From: Rummeliibacillus pycnus_B
Lineage (GTDB): Bacteria; Bacillota; Bacilli; Bacillales_A; Planococcaceae
Direction of reading: 5' to 3'
DNA length: 40,516 nt
Assembly: GCF_050459865.1 (NCBI RefSeq)
Contig: NZ_JBCMNM010000075.1
Location: 1 to 40,516 of the forward strand
The position numbers and the translations under genes were made by a program. The notes beneath the pieces were generated by a model, which was given only the letters and a program-made list of their open reading frames with translations, had not been told where the DNA came from and ran no database searches. This document shows, piece after piece, positions 8,009 through 14,956 of the stretch (positions are counted from its first letter, which is position 1; every line of letters starts with the position of its first letter).

Positions 8009-8022
8009 CGAATGTTTGTTCG
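8009..8022. promoter_or_regulatory. LexA box 1
   Basis: CGAATGTTTGTTCG, one mismatch to the Bacillus pattern CGAACNNNNGTTCG. It sits in the 5' untranslated part of yneA. Confidence 0.7.
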
Positions 8023-8035
8023 GAATGTATGTTCT
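8022..8035. promoter_or_regulatory. LexA box 2, weaker
   Basis: GGAATGTATGTTCT, containing GAATNNNNGTTC. It abuts box 1 and lies right after the yneA -10. It could be a second half of a cooperative site. Confidence 0.45.
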
Positions 8036-8036
8036 C

Positions 8037-8065
8037 ACTATAAAACGAACATTTGTTTTTGTCAA
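8037..8065 (-). promoter_or_regulatory. yneA promoter
   Basis: Minus-strand -35 TTGACA (8060-8065) and -10 TATAGT (8037-8042) with a 17-base spacer, near consensus. A LexA box lies in the spacer (8046-8059) and two more just downstream of the start point. Confidence 0.85.
8046..8059. promoter_or_regulatory. LexA box 3 in yneA spacer
   Basis: CGAACATTTGTTTT: a perfect left half-site and a degenerate right half-site. It lies exactly between the -10 and -35 of yneA. Confidence 0.6.
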
Positions 8066-8074
8066 TTATTTTTT

Positions 8075-8088
8075 CGAACTTATGTTTG
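8075..8088. promoter_or_regulatory. LexA box 4 at lexA -35
   Basis: CGAACTTATGTTTG fits CGAACNNNNGTTYG fully. It overlaps the first bases of the lexA -35 (8086-8091), as expected for autorepression. Confidence 0.75.
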
Positions 8089-8114
8089 CGTTGTTTGTTC
8101 GGTAATGCTATACT
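8086..8114 (+). promoter_or_regulatory. lexA promoter
   Basis: -35 TTGCGT (8086-8091), 17-base spacer, and an extended -10 TGCTATACT (TATACT at 8109-8114). Confidence 0.7.
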
Positions 8115-8157
8115 AAATTTAACAATTAGAAGAATACTAAGATAAGAGGTGATTGGA

Positions 8158-8772
8158 TTGAAAAAAGTATCGAAAAGACAAGAAGATATTCTTGAATTTA
8201 TTAAAGAAGAAGTTCGCACTAAAGGATACCCACCTTCCGTCCGAGAAATTGGGGAAGCAGTGGGATTAGCATCAAGTTCTACTGTCCACGGACATTTAAA
8301 TAGACTTGAAAGCAAGGGTCTTATTCGTCGCGATCCAACAAAACCCCGTGCAATAGAAATTTTGGATCAAGATAATATATCAAAACAAGGTGTAATGCAT
8401 GTTCCTCTTGTCGGAAAAGTTACTGCAGGATTACCAATTACAGCCATTGAAAATATTGAAGAATTCTTCCCTATTCCAGACTATTATGGGACATCAGATG
8501 ATCATATCTTTATGCTCGAAATTATGGGCGAATCTATGATTGAAGCTGGTATATTAGATGGAGATTATGTGATAGTAAAACAGCAAGCAACAGCCAATAA
8601 CGGAGATATTATTGTTGCAATGACTGAAGAAAATGAAGCTACAGTAAAACGTTTCTACAAAGAAAACGGTTTTTTCCGACTTCAACCTGAAAATTCCTCA
8701 ATGGAACCGATTATTGTTGATCGTGTCTCTGTACTTGGTAAAGTGGTTGGCTTATATAGAAATGTTCACTAA
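8158..8772 (+). CDS. lexA: SOS repressor LexA
   Basis: A 204-residue repressor of the DNA-damage regulon. The N-terminal winged HTH (KRQEDILEFIKEEVRTKGYP ... STVHGHLNRLESKGLIRR) recognises the boxes seen next to this gene and upstream of recA. The C-terminal autoprotease has the cleavage bond Ala90-Gly91 (VTAGLPI), nucleophile Ser126 (MGESMI) and general base Lys164 (TVKRF). The start is a TTG at 8158: AGAGGTG stands 6 bases ahead, and the protein then begins MKKVSKRQ, matching B. subtilis MTKLSKRQ. The GTG at 8149 is part of the ribosome binding site. Divergent from yneA and followed by a strong terminator. Confidence 0.98.
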   Translation: MKKVSKRQEDILEFIKEEVRTKGYPPSVREIGEAVGLASSSTVHGHLNRLESKGLIRRDPTKPRAIEILDQDNISKQGVMHVPLVGKVTAGLPITAIENIEEFFPIPDYYGTSDDHIFMLEIMGESMIEAGILDGDYVIVKQQATANNGDIIVAMTEENEATVKRFYKENGFFRLQPENSSMEPIIVDRVSVLGKVVGLYRNVH

Positions 8773-8785
8773 TCAATCATATGAA

Positions 8786-8827
8786 AAAGCATCCAAATCT
8801 ATTCATAAAAGATAGATTTGGATGCTT
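8786..8827. terminator. lexA terminator, probably bidirectional
   Basis: Perfect 16-base stem AAGCATCCAAATCTAT (8787-8802) / ATAGATTTGGATGCTT (8812-8827), with a T-tract on both sides. It lies between the convergent lexA and the M29-like peptidase gene. Confidence 0.9.
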
Positions 8828-8917
8828 TATTTTTTTATCGTTAGTTGATTGGTATGATATTATCTTTATAGCGTTTATAAGAAATGTTTAAACTTTTGAT
8901 TTAGTTCAAGATATAAT

Positions 8918-9826
8918 TTAAGACCAAATAATCTTTGGATTTTTTGTTACGCAATCAATATGGACATCCGCTTGAATTGTACCACCAAACGTATGATTTG
9001 ATCCAAATGCAACATGAATGGTATTATATGCTTTTTCATCTTCTAAAATACGACCGATGATACGTGCCTCATAATTCGTCCCTATACCTAATTCTGCGAG
9101 CATACGTCCATTTCCTTCACCTAAAATTTCTAATAGATGTTTTCCCTGTTCGCCTGTCGCATTGATTAATCGACCATTTTCTATTGTTATAAGAACCGGT
9201 TCATTAACAAGACCTATACCTGCGATAGAACCCGTAATCAATATTTCGCCATTAGCTTCCCCCTCTAAAGGCGCGATAAACGCTTCACCTGAAGGAAGAT
9301 TCCCCGACGCTGCTTTCTCACGAAAAACTCCCGAACTAGGTATCCCTTTACGTGTTCCTATAGGAATTGACAATTCATACATTTCTCCAGTTTGAATTTT
9401 CACGTTTGCAAATGTCGTTAGTTTGTCTGCTTGTTCAAGCGTTTCTTTTTCAACTCTTGAATAATCCGCTCTCATCGCTCCATTTATGAACATATCTTCA
9501 GTAATACCTGGCATCGTAATTACAGAAGTACCTATTTCATTTGCATTACGTCTTGCTAGTGTATGAGTAAGGGAATACTTCGTTAAACAAAAAACTACTT
9601 CATAATTTAACATTTTTTGTGCCACTTCTGCAGGTGGTTCTTCTCCATCCTTTGTACGATCTTCCATTAAATACAAATCACTTTTCCAGCCATCATCTGT
9701 TAATGCTAATTCAAACAGTTTAGCCAATTCGGCTGTACTATGATCTCCAATTACTAAAATATGGTTTGGTTTTTCAAGTGAGAAATTATTGATCATTAAG
9801 TTCTTAACAATAGTATTTAAATTCAT
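8918..9826 (-). CDS. Short M29-like aminopeptidase
   Basis: A 302-residue protein resembling the thermophilic aminopeptidase T/AmpS group (peptidase family M29), but about 100 residues shorter than the usual ~410. Residues ~20-110 form an alpha/beta domain. The C-terminal half keeps a series of likely metal ligands in family order: a Glu in GEANGEILITG, Glu245 in LAELGIGTN, His271 in IHVAFG, and His289 and Asp291 in VHIDCV. His278 in SNHTFGG may also contribute. AAGGAAA precedes the ATG. It is a single gene with no clear partner. Peptidase activity is inferred from these residues only. Confidence 0.72.
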   Translation of the reverse strand: MNLNTIVKNLMINNFSLEKPNHILVIGDHSTAELAKLFELALTDDGWKSDLYLMEDRTKDGEEPPAEVAQKMLNYEVVFCLTKYSLTHTLARRNANEIGTSVITMPGITEDMFINGAMRADYSRVEKETLEQADKLTTFANVKIQTGEMYELSIPIGTRKGIPSSGVFREKAASGNLPSGEAFIAPLEGEANGEILITGSIAGIGLVNEPVLITIENGRLINATGEQGKHLLEILGEGNGRMLAELGIGTNYEARIIGRILEDEKAYNTIHVAFGSNHTFGGTIQADVHIDCVTKNPKIIWS

Positions 9827-9985
9827 CAGTTAAATTTCCTTCCATCCTGAATATCTAATACTATTATATACTTTTATGGATAAAATTATTTGATAAGAAA
9901 TGTAAACCGAATATTAATTAATCTTCGTATATTTTCATGAATTGATCCGGTTTACTTATTCAATTTTCCTTAAAACCTTTAAATG

Positions 9986-10019
9986 AAAAAAAAAAAAAAC
10001 GCTAGTCTATTGACTGCGT
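9986..10019 (-). terminator. Terminator of the unknown gene at 10022
   Basis: On the minus strand ACGCAGTC / GACTAGCGT forms a stem with one bulge and an AATA loop, followed by a run of about twelve T. It begins right at the gene's stop. Confidence 0.75.
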
Positions 10020-10021
10020 CA

Positions 10022-10393
10022 TTAATTACTTTTCCTAACTGTTCCCATGCCTTCTAACATTATTCTTGCGTCTGAATTTAGATAAGATAAAACCTCATCT
10101 CTCAAGAATAGTTGTTCTTTGCCTTTAATACATAGTTTTAATCCTCTAATATCAAATTTTGATGCGTATATGTTAATCGCATTAATTGTATTAATTTCAG
10201 ACTTTGTTAAAGGCTTTTCTCCTTGATCAACTTTCTCCTTGATGAAATTCAAAATTTCTCTAGCGTTACTTTTTAAATGGGTTTTGTATTGATATACAAA
10301 ATCCAAATTTTCTTCAATGAGCTTTCTTGCAGTAACAAAATCTAATTCATCTACAGCCTTGTTAATTATTAGAATAAGTTCTTTTCTATCCAT
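10022..10393 (-). CDS. Unknown 123-residue protein
   Basis: I do not recognise this family with certainty. It is a soluble, mostly helical protein rich in Lys, Glu, Ile and Leu, with no signal peptide or membrane segment. It starts MDRKELILIINKAVDELDF and has a central KTHLKSNAREILNFIKEK segment. The ATG is preceded by a weak AGAGGCAG-type site. It is a single gene with its own terminator, divergent from the DUF2975/HTH pair. Codon use and AT content look like the neighbours. A helical regulatory or partner-binding protein is possible, but nothing specific can be said. Confidence 0.7.
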   Translation of the reverse strand: MDRKELILIINKAVDELDFVTARKLIEENLDFVYQYKTHLKSNAREILNFIKEKVDQGEKPLTKSEINTINAINIYASKFDIRGLKLCIKGKEQLFLRDEVLSYLNSDARIMLEGMGTVRKSN

Positions 10394-10424
10394 TACACTG
10401 CCTCTTTCTAATATATTCTCTTTA

Positions 10425-10517
10425 CTTTATCGGTATTAATCAAGAAAATTATAGCAATAAATTATTTAGAACACTTTTTTGTTATAATTCGATATTTTTT
10501 TATTGTTATTCGATAAA
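10425..10517. promoter_or_regulatory. Three TTAttCGATAA-like elements between divergent genes
   Basis: Related sequences occur as CTTTATCGGTATTAAT (10425-10440, inverted), GTTATAATTCGATAT (10481-10495) and GTTATTCGATAAA (10505-10517). The last overlaps the candidate -35 of the DUF2975 gene. They are candidate operators for the small HTH protein encoded just downstream. Confidence 0.4.
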
Positions 10518-10531
10518 AAAGATGATAATAT
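10503..10531 (+). promoter_or_regulatory. Promoter of the DUF2975/HTH pair
   Basis: -35 TTGTTA (10503-10508), 17-base spacer, and an extended -10 TGATAATAT (TAATAT at 10526-10531), about 30 bases before the start. Confidence 0.5.
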
Positions 10532-10562
10532 TACTTCATCAAAGAAAGGAAGTTGAGAAAAA

Positions 10563-11048
10563 ATGAATAAAAATATCTTAAAAGTTACAAATGGTTTGGT
10601 GATGGTCGGAATTTCCCTAACACTATTAGTGCTTATATCTTTGCCATTGATAATGACAGCTTTTTTTAAAAGTGCCTTATTTATGACAGATACAAACTTA
10701 GATATGGTTGTAGTTATAGCGATTTATATCTGTGCTATTCCTTACTTAATAGCTCTATTCTCATTAAAAAAGATGTGCAAACTATTATTGTTAAATAAAC
10801 CTTTTTCATCAGAAATGCCAAAACAATTGAAAATAATTTCTAAATGTTCTTTCAGTGAGTTACTTCTTTTTAATTTAACTACTCTAGGATTATTCATTGT
10901 ATACGACATATACCTATATGCGTTCACAATAGTATCATGTCTAGTTGTTTCATTTGTATCTTTAGTAATATGCCTATTAAGTATTGTTTTCGCAAATCTA
11001 TTTAAAACAGCGATTGAAATAAAAAATGAAAATGATTATACAGTTTAA
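10563..11048 (+). CDS. DUF2975 four-helix membrane protein
   Basis: A 161-residue membrane protein with four hydrophobic segments, at about residues 10-35, 45-70, 95-120 and 125-150. It shows the DUF2975 feature of a cytoplasmic loop with LKKMCKLLLLNKPFSSEMPKQLKIISKCSF between helices 2 and 3. The function is unknown. AAAGGAAG precedes the ATG. It is followed after 17 bases by a small YozG-like HTH gene, a pairing common in Firmicutes. The pair may be a membrane sensor with its regulator, or an exporter-like protein with its repressor; the sequence does not decide this. Confidence 0.8.
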   Translation: MNKNILKVTNGLVMVGISLTLLVLISLPLIMTAFFKSALFMTDTNLDMVVVIAIYICAIPYLIALFSLKKMCKLLLLNKPFSSEMPKQLKIISKCSFSELLLFNLTTLGLFIVYDIYLYAFTIVSCLVVSFVSLVICLLSIVFANLFKTAIEIKNENDYTV

Positions 11049-11065
11049 TAAAGAGAGGAGATATT

Positions 11066-11275
11066 ATGACAATCCAAGTGAATTTAGATTTAATAATGGT
11101 AAAAAGAAAAATGAGTTCTACTGAACTTTCAAATAAGTTGGGAATCACTCAGGCCAATTTATCTATTTTAAAAAATAACAAAGCAAAAGCTATTAGATTT
11201 ACAACATTAAATGAAATTTGTAAAGCTCTAGATTGTCAACCAGGTGACATCTTGGAATATGTTGAAGATGAATGA
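11066..11275 (+). CDS. YozG-like XRE-family HTH protein
   Basis: A 69-residue protein that is essentially one Cro/CI-type helix-turn-helix: MSSTELSNKLGITQANLSIL is the HTH core, followed by RFTTLNEICKALDCQPGDILEY, typical of YozG-type regulators paired with DUF2975 proteins. AGAGGAG precedes the ATG. It is co-transcribed with the membrane protein upstream (17-base gap). Autorepression of the pair through the repeated TTATTCGATAA-like sites is inferred. Confidence 0.88.
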   Translation: MTIQVNLDLIMVKRKMSSTELSNKLGITQANLSILKNNKAKAIRFTTLNEICKALDCQPGDILEYVEDE

Positions 11276-11318
11276 GGATTGAGAAAAATTCTTTGAATAC
11301 ATGCAGAAAAAAACTGCA

Positions 11319-11346
11319 AAATAAAAATATTGCCCACAAATAAAAA
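11319..11346. terminator. Hairpin after the YozG-like gene
   Basis: Inverted repeat GCCCACAAA ... TTTGTGGAC around an AT-rich loop, near 11331-11356, followed on the minus strand by a T-rich tract and on the plus strand by few T. It lies between convergent genes. The exact ends are approximate. Confidence 0.4.
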
Positions 11347-11362
11347 TTTTGTGGACAAAGAA

Positions 11363-11393
11363 AAAGCATTGAGGCTTAGAGCCCCAACGCTTT
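11363..11393 (-). terminator. glnA terminator
   Basis: Stem AAAGCATTGAGGCT (11363-11376) / AGCCCCAACGCTTT (11380-11393) with a 3-base loop, followed on the minus strand by a T-run. It is just past the glnA stop. Confidence 0.85.
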
Positions 11394-11398
11394 AAATC

Positions 11399-12733
11399 TT
11401 AATACATTTTCATGTATTGGTCGCGTTCCCATTGGTGTACTTGTGTACGGAACATATCGAATTCGATTTCTTTTGCTTCACGGAAGTTAGCATAGATATG
11501 AGAGCCAAGAGCATCTTGGATTACTTTATCTTCTGCAAGTGCAGCAAGAGCGTCATTTAAGTTAGCTGGTAAGTTACCGATACCTGCTTCAGCACGTTCT
11601 TCAGCATTCATCACATAGATGTTGCGATCTACTGCTGGTGGTGGAGTAAGTTGTTGTTCGATACCATTTAAACCAGATTCTAAGATAACTGCCATAGCTA
11701 AGTATGGGTTAGCAGCTGGGTCAACTGAACGTACTTCGATACGAGTTGATAATCCACGAGAAGCTGGGATACGAATTAATGGTGAACGGTTTTGAGCTGA
11801 CCATGCAACGTAGCAAGGAGCTTCATAACCAGGTACTAAACGTTTAAATGAGTTTACAGTTGGGTTAGTTACTGCAGTGAAACCTTTAACGTGTTTTAAT
11901 ACACCTGCCATGAATTGATAAGCAGTTTCGCTTAATTGTAAATCTGATGATTCATCAAAGAATGCATTTTCTTTACCTTTGAATAATGAAACGTTACAGT
12001 GCATACCTGAACCATTTACACCGAATAATGGTTTTGGCATGAATGTTGCGTGTAATCCATGTTTACGAGCAATCGTTTTAACAACCAATTTGAATGTTTG
12101 AATGTTATCACAAGCAGTGATTGCATCCGCATATTTGAAGTCAATTTCGTGTTGACCTGGAGCTACTTCATGGTGAGATGCTTCAATTTCAAAGCCCATT
12201 TCTTCAAGTTCAAGCACGATATCACGACGGCAGTTTTCACCAAGATCTGTTGGAGCTAAATCAAAGTAACCACCGTGGTCATTTAACTCAAGAGTTGGTT
12301 CGCCTTTTTCATCTAATTTGAATAAGAAGAATTCTGGTTCAGGTCCTAAGTTGAAGCTTGTGTAACCCATTTTTTCTGCACGGTCTAAAATGCGACGTAG
12401 GTTGTTACGTGGGTCCCCTTCAAAAGGAGTTCCATCAGCTTTGTATACATCACAGATTAAACGGCATACAGTACCTTTTCCTGTTGTCCACGGGAATACA
12501 ATAAAAGTATCTAAGTCTGGATATAAGTACATATCAGATTCTTCAATACGTACAAAACCTTCGATTGAAGAGCCATCGAACATCATTTTGTTATCAAGTG
12601 CTTTTTCTAATTGACTAACTGGAATTTCAACGTTTTTGATAGTACCTAGAATATCTGTGAATTGTAAACGAATAAATTTAACTTCTTTCTCTTCTACAAG
12701 TTTACGAATATCATCTTTTGTGTATTTTCCCAC
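11399..12733 (-). CDS. glnA: Glutamine synthetase, type I
   Basis: A 444-residue dodecameric enzyme making glutamine from glutamate, ammonia and ATP; the main ammonium assimilation step. Seen are the N-terminal IRLQFTDILGTIKNVEIP, MFDGSSIEGF, the active-site NLGPEPEFFLF and EASHHEVAPGQHEIDFKY, VNGSGMHCN, NPTVNSFKRLVPGYEAP and NRSPLIRIP. The length and the lack of an adenylylation-type tyrosine loop fit the Gram-positive GSI-alpha form, which is feedback-inhibited and in that state controls GlnR. The GTG at 12733 gives MGKYTKDDI (compare MAKYTREDI) with AGGAGA 7 bases upstream; the earlier GTG at 12742 touches that site. Downstream of glnR in one operon. Confidence 0.98.
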   Translation of the reverse strand: MGKYTKDDIRKLVEEKEVKFIRLQFTDILGTIKNVEIPVSQLEKALDNKMMFDGSSIEGFVRIEESDMYLYPDLDTFIVFPWTTGKGTVCRLICDVYKADGTPFEGDPRNNLRRILDRAEKMGYTSFNLGPEPEFFLFKLDEKGEPTLELNDHGGYFDLAPTDLGENCRRDIVLELEEMGFEIEASHHEVAPGQHEIDFKYADAITACDNIQTFKLVVKTIARKHGLHATFMPKPLFGVNGSGMHCNVSLFKGKENAFFDESSDLQLSETAYQFMAGVLKHVKGFTAVTNPTVNSFKRLVPGYEAPCYVAWSAQNRSPLIRIPASRGLSTRIEVRSVDPAANPYLAMAVILESGLNGIEQQLTPPPAVDRNIYVMNAEERAEAGIGNLPANLNDALAALAEDKVIQDALGSHIYANFREAKEIEFDMFRTQVHQWERDQYMKMY

Positions 12734-12786
12734 ACTAATCACTCTCCTACTATTTTATATGTAATAAATTTTATAACACTCGGTTC

Positions 12787-13170
12787 TTATAAAAAGAAAC
12801 GAGATAAATCACCTTGGCGAATTGAGGATTTCTGCATTCTTTGTGCTTGATGCATTTCCTCTCTTAAAATACGTCTTAAATCATCATCTGTAATTTCAGT
12901 TTTTGCTTGATTTGCCAATACTGGCTCGTTCTTCATTGCGAAGACTTTTTTGATACCTGCCATATTAATGCCTTGATCTAGTAAATCTTTAATTTCTAGT
13001 AAGATATCGACATCATTCAGTGAAAACATCCGGCGATTACCTTCTGTTCGTGCAGGTGTGATCAGCTCATGTTCTTCGTAATAACGAATTTGGCGAGCGG
13101 TTAAATCAGTTAGTTGCATGACTATACTGATTGGTAGTAAAGGCATGGTCTTTCGTATTTCTTTACTCAT
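12787..13170 (-). CDS. glnR: Nitrogen regulator GlnR
   Basis: A 127-residue MerR-family repressor of nitrogen genes. The N-terminal winged HTH (MPLLPISIVMQLTDLTARQI, then RYYEEHELITPARTEGNRRMF) is followed by a dimer helix (DVDILLEIKDLLDQGINMAGIK) and a C-terminal tail that in Bacillus senses feedback-inhibited glutamine synthetase. The ATG at 13170 has AAGGTGA upstream and gives MSKEIRKTMP, matching B. subtilis MSDNIRRSMP. An ORF extension upstream would run through the promoter. It heads the glnRA operon, and two GlnR sites are visible over its own promoter. Confidence 0.97.
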   Translation of the reverse strand: MSKEIRKTMPLLPISIVMQLTDLTARQIRYYEEHELITPARTEGNRRMFSLNDVDILLEIKDLLDQGINMAGIKKVFAMKNEPVLANQAKTEITDDDLRRILREEMHQAQRMQKSSIRQGDLSRFFL

Positions 13171-13198
13171 TTCCTTCACCTTACCTTTCACAATATTT

Positions 13199-13227
13199 AT
13201 AATACACGATGTTAGGTTTCTTGTCAA
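13199..13227 (-). promoter_or_regulatory. glnRA promoter
   Basis: Minus-strand -35 TTGACA (13222-13227, consensus) and -10 TATTAT (13199-13204), with a 17-base spacer, 29 bases upstream of the glnR start. Confidence 0.88.
13210..13226. promoter_or_regulatory. GlnR operator 2, over the promoter spacer
   Basis: TGTTAGGTTTCTTGTCA matches TGTNA-N7-TNACA with one mismatch. It covers the -35 and most of the spacer. Confidence 0.75.
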
Positions 13228-13232
13228 TCTCA

Positions 13233-13249
13233 TGTTAGAATTTCTTACA
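13233..13249. promoter_or_regulatory. GlnR operator 1, upstream of -35
   Basis: TGTTAGAATTTCTTACA is a perfect match to TGTNA-N7-TNACA. Its centre is 23 bases from that of operator 2, so the two are on nearly the same helix face, as in B. subtilis glnRA. Confidence 0.88.
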
Positions 13250-13309
13250 TTAATTTTTAACTACTAAAAAAAGCCCTTCAACATTGAGTTTACGAGCTAA
13301 TATTAGTGC

Positions 13310-13411
13310 TTCAGCGGCTTGTTCAGACCCGAAATTCGCTATAGCTTTCGAACCGAAAACATCTTTTCAGTTTTCGACCGAGAAATTATTTCAAGGAAGA
13401 TAGCCGCTGAA
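13310..13411. repeat. Long-range inverted repeat upstream of glnR
   Basis: TTCAGCGGCT (13310-13319) recurs inverted as AGCCGCTGAA (13402-13411). The ~80 bases between contain smaller GAAA/TTTC-rich inverted segments (near 13341-13375). It lies right after the ynbB-type gene stop. It may be an intergenic repeat unit or a weak terminator for that gene. Confidence 0.5.
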
Positions 13412-13420
13412 AAAGTGTTA

Positions 13421-14680
13421 CTAAAGTGAAGTATGTTGTAAATTCTGAACAGCATTCAAAATAGCGTATTTCACATGTTCATATGTTAAACCACCTTGAA
13501 CGTAAGCTGTATATGGTGGACGAATTGGTCCATCTGCAGATAGTTCAATACTTGCACCTTGTACAAAGGTACCCGCAGCCATAATGACATCATCTTCGTA
13601 GCCAGGCATTGGTGCTGGTTCTGGAGCAAATTGTGCATTAACCGGTGAATTCGCTTGAATAGATTGGCAAAATTGAATCATTTGTTCTGCTGTTTTAAAA
13701 GATACAGATTGAATTAAGTCTGTACGTTTTGCATCATAACGTGGTGATGGTGTCATCCCAATTTCTTCTAAAATAGCAGATGTGAAGATTGCCCCTTTTA
13801 AGGCTTGTGATACAACATGTGGTGATAAGAAAAAACCTTGATACATATCAAGTAGTGCATTTAGAGACGGACCCGCTTCTGCACCGATACCAGGAGATGT
13901 CATGCGATATGAACATTGTTCAACATACTTTGCTTTACCAGCAATATAGCCTCCTACTTTTGCTAGACCGCCACCTGGGTTTTTAATTAATGAACCTGCC
14001 ATTAAATCGGCACCAAGTTCTGTTGGTTCTACTGCATCGACAAATTCACCATAGCAGTTGTCCACGAATATAATGACATCCTCTTTGATTGCACGAATCT
14101 TTTTAATCATGTCGCCGATTTGTTCTATTGTAAATGAAGGTCTTGTTGCATAACCTTTTGAACGTTGAATGGCAATTACTTTCGTTTTATCTGAAACTAC
14201 TTTTTGGACAGTTTCCCAATCAACATCTCGATCCCCTATTAAATCAACATGTTGGTAGCTAATGTTAAAGTCTTTTAATGAACCTGTATCCTTTTCACCA
14301 CCGTCTACGATGGATTGTAATGTATCATACGGTTGACCTGTAACATAGATTAGTTCATCTCCTGGGCGTAAAACACCGAAAAGACTTAGCGTAATCGCAT
14401 GTGTACCAGATATGATTTGTGGACGTACGATTGCTGCTTCTGCACCAAATGCTTCGGCATATATACGCTCTAAATTATCACGACCTTCGTCATCATAACC
14501 ATATCCCGTTGAAGGATAAAAGTGGCTTTCACTTACATTGTTATTTCGAAAAGCAGAAAGCACTTTTTGTTGATTATAAAAAGCCATTTCATCTGCATGA
14601 TCGAAGTAAGGTTTCACTTTTACTTCTATTTTCTTTGCTAAGGCTAATGTTTCTTCTGTTAAATTTGACATATATGCCAT
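13421..14680 (-). CDS. ynbB: PLP-dependent YnbB-family protein (methionine gamma-lyase-like)
   Basis: A 419-residue pyridoxal-phosphate enzyme of the YnbB family, often labelled aluminium resistance protein. Visible are ISGTHAITLSLFGVLRPGDE (cofactor phosphate site region), FVDNCYGEFVD (Asp binding the PLP ring nitrogen) and SLIKNPGGGLAKVGGYIAGK (probable PLP lysine in the first part). The fold is that of Cys/Met metabolism enzymes, and the true substrate is unproven. It lies upstream of glnRA as in B. subtilis ynbB-glnR-glnA. The ATG at 14680 has a GGAG site about 10 bases upstream; the ATG at 14671 is the alternative. Confidence 0.9.
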   Translation of the reverse strand: MAYMSNLTEETLALAKKIEVKVKPYFDHADEMAFYNQQKVLSAFRNNNVSESHFYPSTGYGYDDEGRDNLERIYAEAFGAEAAIVRPQIISGTHAITLSLFGVLRPGDELIYVTGQPYDTLQSIVDGGEKDTGSLKDFNISYQHVDLIGDRDVDWETVQKVVSDKTKVIAIQRSKGYATRPSFTIEQIGDMIKKIRAIKEDVIIFVDNCYGEFVDAVEPTELGADLMAGSLIKNPGGGLAKVGGYIAGKAKYVEQCSYRMTSPGIGAEAGPSLNALLDMYQGFFLSPHVVSQALKGAIFTSAILEEIGMTPSPRYDAKRTDLIQSVSFKTAEQMIQFCQSIQANSPVNAQFAPEPAPMPGYEDDVIMAAGTFVQGASIELSADGPIRPPYTAYVQGGLTYEHVKYAILNAVQNLQHTSL

Positions 14681-14805
14681 TTCTATCGACTCCGTTTCTT
14701 AAATAAGTCCTATTTTATCTTATCAATTCTTTCTTATTCGTCAACTATTCGACATTTTCCATTGCAACGTATTATGTCCAGTTATTAGGGCAGGAGTGAA
14801 GTGGC

Positions 14806-14916
14806 GTGTTATCACAATTATTTTCCATTCTAATGTCAACAATCGAAATTATCAAAGCCTATACAAAAACAAAAATGACGATTCACTCAAAAAGTGATCG
14901 TCATTTAGCATACTAA
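14806..14916 (+). CDS. Doubtful 36-residue ORF
   Basis: A GTG at 14806, with GGAG about 10 bases before it, opens a 36-residue frame beginning MLSQLFSILMSTIEIIKAYT and ending in charged residues. The N-terminal half is hydrophobic. Against it: the 3' part is formed by the rhodanese terminator stem, no promoter is evident, and no similar protein is recalled. It is recorded only as a possibility. Confidence 0.15.
   Translation: MLSQLFSILMSTIEIIKAYTKTKMTIHSKSDRHLAY
14873..14906 (-). terminator. Terminator of rhodanese gene
   Basis: Stem AAATGACGATTCACT (14873-14887) / AGTGATCGTCATTT (14893-14906) with a short loop; T-rich sequence follows on the minus strand. It lies about 40 bases past the rhodanese stop. 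Confidence 0.8.
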
Positions 14917-14922
14917 TATAAT

Positions 14923-14956
14923 AGAAATAGAATTAGAAATAGAATTAGAATTCTAA
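14923..14956. repeat. Small tandem repeat at rhodanese 3' end
   Basis: The unit ATAGAATTAGAA/ATAGAAATAGAA is repeated about 2.5 times across the end of the rhodanese gene and just beyond its stop. It is probably replication slippage in AT-rich DNA. Confidence 0.45.

Noticed and set aside
10742..10927. Minus-strand frame inside the DUF2975 gene
   Set aside because: Antisense to a membrane-protein gene with no start signal or similarity.
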